Assembly: GCA_947593275.1 (NCBI GenBank)
Contig: CANQDN010000003.1
Span: forward strand, 1 to 24,195
Direction: 5' to 3'
DNA: 24,195 nt
Source: an uncultured Bacilli bacterium
Lineage (GTDB): Bacteria > Bacillota_I > Bacilli_A > RF39 > UBA660
Shown here piece after piece: positions 21,929-24,195 of the stretch. A program made the position numbers and the translations under genes. Every line of letters starts with the position of its first letter. The stretch's first letter is position 1. The notes beneath the pieces are model-generated. The model was not told the DNA's origin. It ran no database searches and saw only the letters and a list, made by a program, of their open reading frames with translations.

Positions 21929-23623
21929 ATGCAAAAGAAAAATGTTTTAGATATTTGTTTTAGTGTTGCTGTCGAAATAATTTTATTAATTGTAACTGTT
22001 AATATAATAAATACTTTAGGTTGGTTAGTAAAAATTTCAATTACTCCATTTCATTTACCTTTAGCTTTTATATTAAGTTCTTTTATTAATTATTTAATTC
22101 AATGTAAAATAATAAAAATTAGACTTAAAGATTATATCATTTCTTTAATAACCTTTATCTTAATTTTTATTATATCTTTAGGAATTGTTAATATGTTTTT
22201 AGATGTTTCATATGATGGAGCTTGGTATCATTCCATAGCAATTATCCGTTTAAAAGAAGGATGGAATCCTATCTATGAATATATTAATTCTGGACAATTT
22301 GGTGATGTTTATATTGATTCATATGCGAATAAAAGTATATGGGGATTTGGTGCAACTGTATTAGCTCTATTTAATAATTTAAATACAACAAAAATCATAT
22401 CCACTCTAGTAGCCTTTGCCGTATCCTTTTTAGCCCTAAAAATTTTTGGAGAGTATGCCAAAAAAAAGATTCATTGGCTAATAATTATTGTTTTATCTCT
22501 AACTATTGGCTTTAATCCTATTGTTCTATCTCAAATATTTTCTAATTATATTGACTCAACTTTAGGATTATATACAATTTTTTATTGTTTACTCTTTATG
22601 CTTTATTATTTAAAACAAAAGGATTTTAACAATCTAGATTTTTCCATTCTAATAGCATGTTTAATAGCATTAATGGTTAATACAAAACTAACAGGTTTGT
22701 TCTTTGCTGCCTCTTTCTTTGGCTTTTATGTAATGGTAGAAATGCTTATTTTAATAAAGAATAAAAAATTTAATTTTTCATGGTTTAAAAAAATGTTTAT
22801 AACTGGTTTTAGTGGTTTATTATTAGCATTTTTTATCGGTATTAATCCTTTTATTACCAATGTAATTCATGGCCATAATATTTTTTATCCAATTTTAGGT
22901 TCTGAAAAAATTGAAGTAATGGGAGCTAATGTTCCCGAATCAATTAGATCTAAGAATAATTTAGAAAAATTATTAATTGTCAATTTTTCCAGAACCAGTA
23001 ATTCCACTAACTTTTTAGATACAAAATTACAAGTTCCTTTCGTAATTGATTGGAATGATTATCAAAATATTAATTTTGACACTAGAATTGGAGCTTTTGG
23101 CCCATTATTTTCTACAATCATTCTAATAGTTATTATTAGTATATTATTATTTTCTAAAGTTTTAATAAAAAAAGATAAAAATCTATTAAAGAAAACAATT
23201 TTCTCTTCCTGTTTATATATTCTATTAATTGCTATTATATTTAATGAATCATGGTGGGGAAGATATTATTCTATTTTATGGATTATACCTATTTTAATCG
23301 CTATTTATTATTTATATTCCAATAATAAAAAAATGAATATTGTAGCGTGCCTTTTATCATTTCTAATTATTCTAAACGTTTTTAATGTGGGAAAATCTGT
23401 TTACGATAGTCAAATAAATAAATCTAGGAAAACCATGGATTATATTGCTACTTTAAAAGGTAAAAATATTATGTTTTGGTGCTTTGATGATTTAAAAAAA
23501 TGGGATTATTCCTATTTAGAATATTTTAAAGAAAAAGGCATAAATGCCATAAGTGCCGATAAATATATTGAAAATAGTGATTTTGAAAATTATAATATTC
23601 AAATAAAAATACTTAAAGATTAG
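21929..23623 (+). CDS. second polytopic membrane protein, GT-C-like
   Basis: 564 residues with about twelve membrane helices; it starts 1 nt after the preceding stop. I do not recognise the exact family. After the first three helices comes VSYDGAWYHSIAIIRLKEGW (D96, H101), an Asp-x4-His arrangement in the first long outer loop that recalls GT-C transferases and the D32/H36 pair of the preceding protein. The following loop contains WGFGATVLA. The C-terminal 70 residues are soluble (IMFWCFDDLKKWDYSYLEYF, EKGINAISADKYI) and probably face outside. Neighbours imply a role in glycopolymer assembly, as a second lipid-donor sugar transferase, but a flippase or unrelated envelope protein cannot be excluded. 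Confidence 0.65.
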   Translation: MQKKNVLDICFSVAVEIILLIVTVNIINTLGWLVKISITPFHLPLAFILSSFINYLIQCKIIKIRLKDYIISLITFILIFIISLGIVNMFLDVSYDGAWYHSIAIIRLKEGWNPIYEYINSGQFGDVYIDSYANKSIWGFGATVLALFNNLNTTKIISTLVAFAVSFLALKIFGEYAKKKIHWLIIIVLSLTIGFNPIVLSQIFSNYIDSTLGLYTIFYCLLFMLYYLKQKDFNNLDFSILIACLIALMVNTKLTGLFFAASFFGFYVMVEMLILIKNKKFNFSWFKKMFITGFSGLLLAFFIGINPFITNVIHGHNIFYPILGSEKIEVMGANVPESIRSKNNLEKLLIVNFSRTSNSTNFLDTKLQVPFVIDWNDYQNINFDTRIGAFGPLFSTIILIVIISILLFSKVLIKKDKNLLKKTIFSSCLYILLIAIIFNESWWGRYYSILWIIPILIAIYYLYSNNKKMNIVACLLSFLIILNVFNVGKSVYDSQINKSRKTMDYIATLKGKNIMFWCFDDLKKWDYSYLEYFKEKGINAISADKYIENSDFENYNIQIKILKD

Positions 23624-23633
23624 GAGGTATAAT

Positions 23634-24195
23634 ATGATCAAAGTATTAACAGTATTTGGAACAAGACCTGAGGCTATAAAAATGGCCCCTTTAGTAAAAG
23701 AATTAGAAAAAAGAAAAGAAATAGAAAGCATAGTTTGTGTAACAGCCCAACATCGGGAAATGTTAGATCAAGTTTTAAAAACCTTTAATATAAAACCTGA
23801 TTATGACTTAAATATCATGAAACAAGGCCAAACTCTAGGTGAAATAACTACTAAAGCTTTAGAAGGCCTAGAAAAAGTTATTAAAGAATGTAAACCAAAT
23901 ATAGTCTTAGTTCATGGTGATACTACCACAACTTTTGCCGGAGCTCTCGCAGCTTTTTATAATCAAGTCGCAATCGGTCATGTCGAAGCGGGCCTAAGAA
24001 CTAACAACAAATATTCCCCATATCCTGAAGAAATGAATCGCCAAATGGTTGACTGCCTAACTGACATGTATTTTGCTCCAACTACCGATAGTAAAGAAAA
24101 CTTACTTAAAGAAAATATTCCCGAAAATAAAATATACGTCACTGGTAATACAGCGATCGATGATATGCAAACAACCATAAATAAAAATTATAAAC
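23634..24195 (+). CDS. mnaA: UDP-N-acetylglucosamine 2-epimerase, 3' end outside window
   Basis: 187 complete codons are visible from ATG 23634, with AGGAGG at 23622-23627 and no stop before the window ends. The enzyme interconverts UDP-GlcNAc and UDP-ManNAc in the cytoplasm. ManNAc is the second sugar of many teichoic acid linkage units. Motifs of the non-hydrolysing WecB/MnaA family: FGTRPEAIKMAPL (8-20), VTAQHREMLDQVL, HGDTTTT (94-100), HVEAGLRT (116-123), PYPEEMNRQMVD, and VTGNTAIDD near the edge. All the catalytic-region residues expected in this N-terminal part are present. It lies 10 nt after the previous gene, so it belongs to the glycopolymer operon. The hydrolysing relatives that make ManNAc for sialic acid are less likely given the TagO/TagGH context. 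Confidence 0.95.
   Translation, partial: MIKVLTVFGTRPEAIKMAPLVKELEKRKEIESIVCVTAQHREMLDQVLKTFNIKPDYDLNIMKQGQTLGEITTKALEGLEKVIKECKPNIVLVHGDTTTTFAGALAAFYNQVAIGHVEAGLRTNNKYSPYPEEMNRQMVDCLTDMYFAPTTDSKENLLKENIPENKIYVTGNTAIDDMQTTINKNYK

Noticed and set aside
23978..24178. Minus-strand frame at the right edge
   Set aside because: It is antisense to the clearly coding mnaA/wecB gene, which runs off the window.
1..24195. Mycoplasma genetic code (TGA as Trp)
   Set aside because: TGA ends several genes with proper context and Trp is encoded by TGG throughout; no internal in-frame TGA was needed.

Overview
The window is a very AT-rich stretch of bacterial chromosome. It suggests an uncultured low-GC Bacillota of the Bacilli/Mollicutes-like kind, such as gut Erysipelotrichales or RF39-type lineages. 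Reasons are the base composition, strong AGGAGG ribosome sites, sigma-A promoters with 17-bp spacers (most with an extended TGn -10), a Gram-positive-type TagO/TagGH glycopolymer locus, and tandem DUF6273-like proteins. TGA is used as a stop (3843-3845, 8986-8988, 9732-9734), so the genetic code is standard and not mycoplasma code 4. Placement below class level is inference.

Left part (1-5160, + strand): a compact operon of two tandem near-identical MoxR-type AAA+ ATPases, the first cut by the window edge. Each carries a DUF6273-like domain whose two halves appear in swapped order. A 115-residue degenerate AAA-like gene without a P-loop follows, then a zinc-metallopeptidase/von Willebrand A protein. 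MoxR plus VWA is an established pairing of chaperone-like motor and adaptor. The permuted DUF6273 sensor, the duplication and the dead paralogue make this the most unusual system in the window.

Middle part (5160-14030): a two-helix membrane protein of unknown role and a lipoprotein, each with its own promoter. Then comes an overlapping operon of a radical SAM protein, its DUF4130 partner and a divergent GroEL without a GGM tail. Convergent to it is a CDF cation transporter and, also on the minus strand, a Cro/CI-type repressor. The repressor is divergent from a secreted or surface-anchored DUF6273-like protein, with a 9-bp inverted repeat and a seven-G tract in the space between them.

Right part (14059-24195, + strand): cysS is followed directly by a YugP-like membrane protein that has lost its zinc protease motif. 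A cell-envelope glycopolymer locus then runs to the window end: TagO-type initiating transferase, TagG/TagH-type ABC exporter, a GT4 glycosyltransferase, two polytopic proteins resembling GT-C transferases, and the start of the UDP-GlcNAc 2-epimerase gene mnaA/wecB. Together these would start a polymer on undecaprenyl phosphate with GlcNAc-1-P, supply ManNAc, elongate or decorate the chain, and export it.

There are no tRNA or rRNA genes, insertion sequences, integrases or CRISPR arrays that I can see, and no gene-free stretch longer than 130 bases.
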